Assembly (NCBI GenBank): GCA_003646305.1
Contig: QNFJ01000040.1
Span: 1 to 12,828, forward strand
DNA: 12,828 nt
DNA from: Gammaproteobacteria bacterium
GTDB taxonomy: Bacteria > Pseudomonadota > Gammaproteobacteria > Methylococcales > UBA2780
Reading direction: 5' to 3'
The translations under genes were made by a program, and so were the position numbers. The notes under the pieces were generated by a model that saw only the letters and a program-made list of their open reading frames with translations, did not search any database and was not told the origin of the DNA. Positions within the stretch are counted from its first letter, which is position 1. Each line of letters begins with the position of its first letter. Below are positions 12,684-12,828 of the stretch, piece after piece.

Positions 12684-12828
12684 TCCAATTCTTTATCAGA
12701 AGTTAGCTCAGAGTTTAACCATTCTTGGTCAATGTTTTCGATACCGCAAGACATTAGAGTTTCATTAATTTCCTTTGCCCAACCTTCTCTAGGCTTCAAA
12801 ACTGGAGCAATAAAAAGCCCTCCATTGA
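12677..12828 (-). CDS. MazE/AbrB-type antitoxin, C-terminal part (5' end beyond window)
   Basis: The last 49 residues are visible without a stop: NGGLFIAPVLKPREGWAKEI, then a toxin-wrapping tail ending in SELTSDKELEW. The block LFIAPVxKPREGWA is the end of the AbrB-like swapped-hairpin DNA-binding domain seen in MazE/PemI antitoxins, and the acidic tail closing on Glu-Trp is the part that occupies the toxin's RNA site. Its TAA overlaps the toxin start by 7 nt, so the pair was once translationally coupled and normally autorepressed. The DNA-binding N-terminus and the promoter lie outside the window. The family call rests on a short stretch, but the downstream MazF remnant supports it strongly. 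Confidence 0.8.
   Translation of the reverse strand, partial: NGGLFIAPVLKPREGWAKEINETLMSCGIENIDQEWLNSELTSDKELEW

Overview
The window looks like chromosome from a non-enteric gammaproteobacterium of moderate GC content (judged by eye). The evidence is a YoaA-TsaB gene pair in the same order as in E. coli, a YciO and a YafJ that both align closely with the E. coli proteins from memory, and a bifunctional PBP1b followed by a TPR lipoprotein, which is the Pseudomonas LpoP arrangement. I cannot name the genus.

Positions 1-6636 hold six genes on the minus strand, spaced as one operon. In transcription order they are mrcB (PBP1b), an LpoP-like lipoprotein, a DUF6998/PD-(D/E)XK-like protein of unknown role, yoaA (Fe-S XPD-type helicase), tsaB (t6A synthesis) and yciO (cut by the window edge). 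Gaps are a few to about 30 bp, and yoaA and tsaB overlap by 20 bp. Both yoaA and tsaB use TTG starts behind good Shine-Dalgarno sequences.

Positions 6739-9702 hold a divergent signalling pair. The minus-strand gene is a REC-GGDEF-EAL protein whose receiver and GGDEF motifs are degenerate while its EAL residues are kept, so it is predicted to be a c-di-GMP phosphodiesterase. The plus-strand gene encodes a stand-alone HDOD protein. The 270 bp between them carry promoter candidates in both directions and a 12-bp direct repeat that brackets the minus-strand promoter.

Positions 9693-10767 hold yafJ (class II glutamine amidotransferase) behind a small lipoprotein gene. Its stop overlaps that of the HDOD gene in a convergent 10-bp overlap.

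Positions 10847-11700 are an SOS locus. LexA is preceded by two GTTC-N7-GTTC boxes in inverted orientation, the type known from alphaproteobacteria rather than the enteric CTGT-N8-ACAG. Just 21 bp after lexA, behind a strong Shine-Dalgarno, lies an undescribed 50-residue single-helix membrane protein. It is an attractive candidate SOS effector, for example a checkpoint peptide in place of SulA. This is the most interesting part of the window.

Positions 11743-12828 are accessory in character: a small two-helix CxxC membrane protein, about 390 bp without genes, then a MazEF-type module whose toxin is broken by a frameshift and an in-frame stop. The visible part of the antitoxin is intact and runs off the window end.
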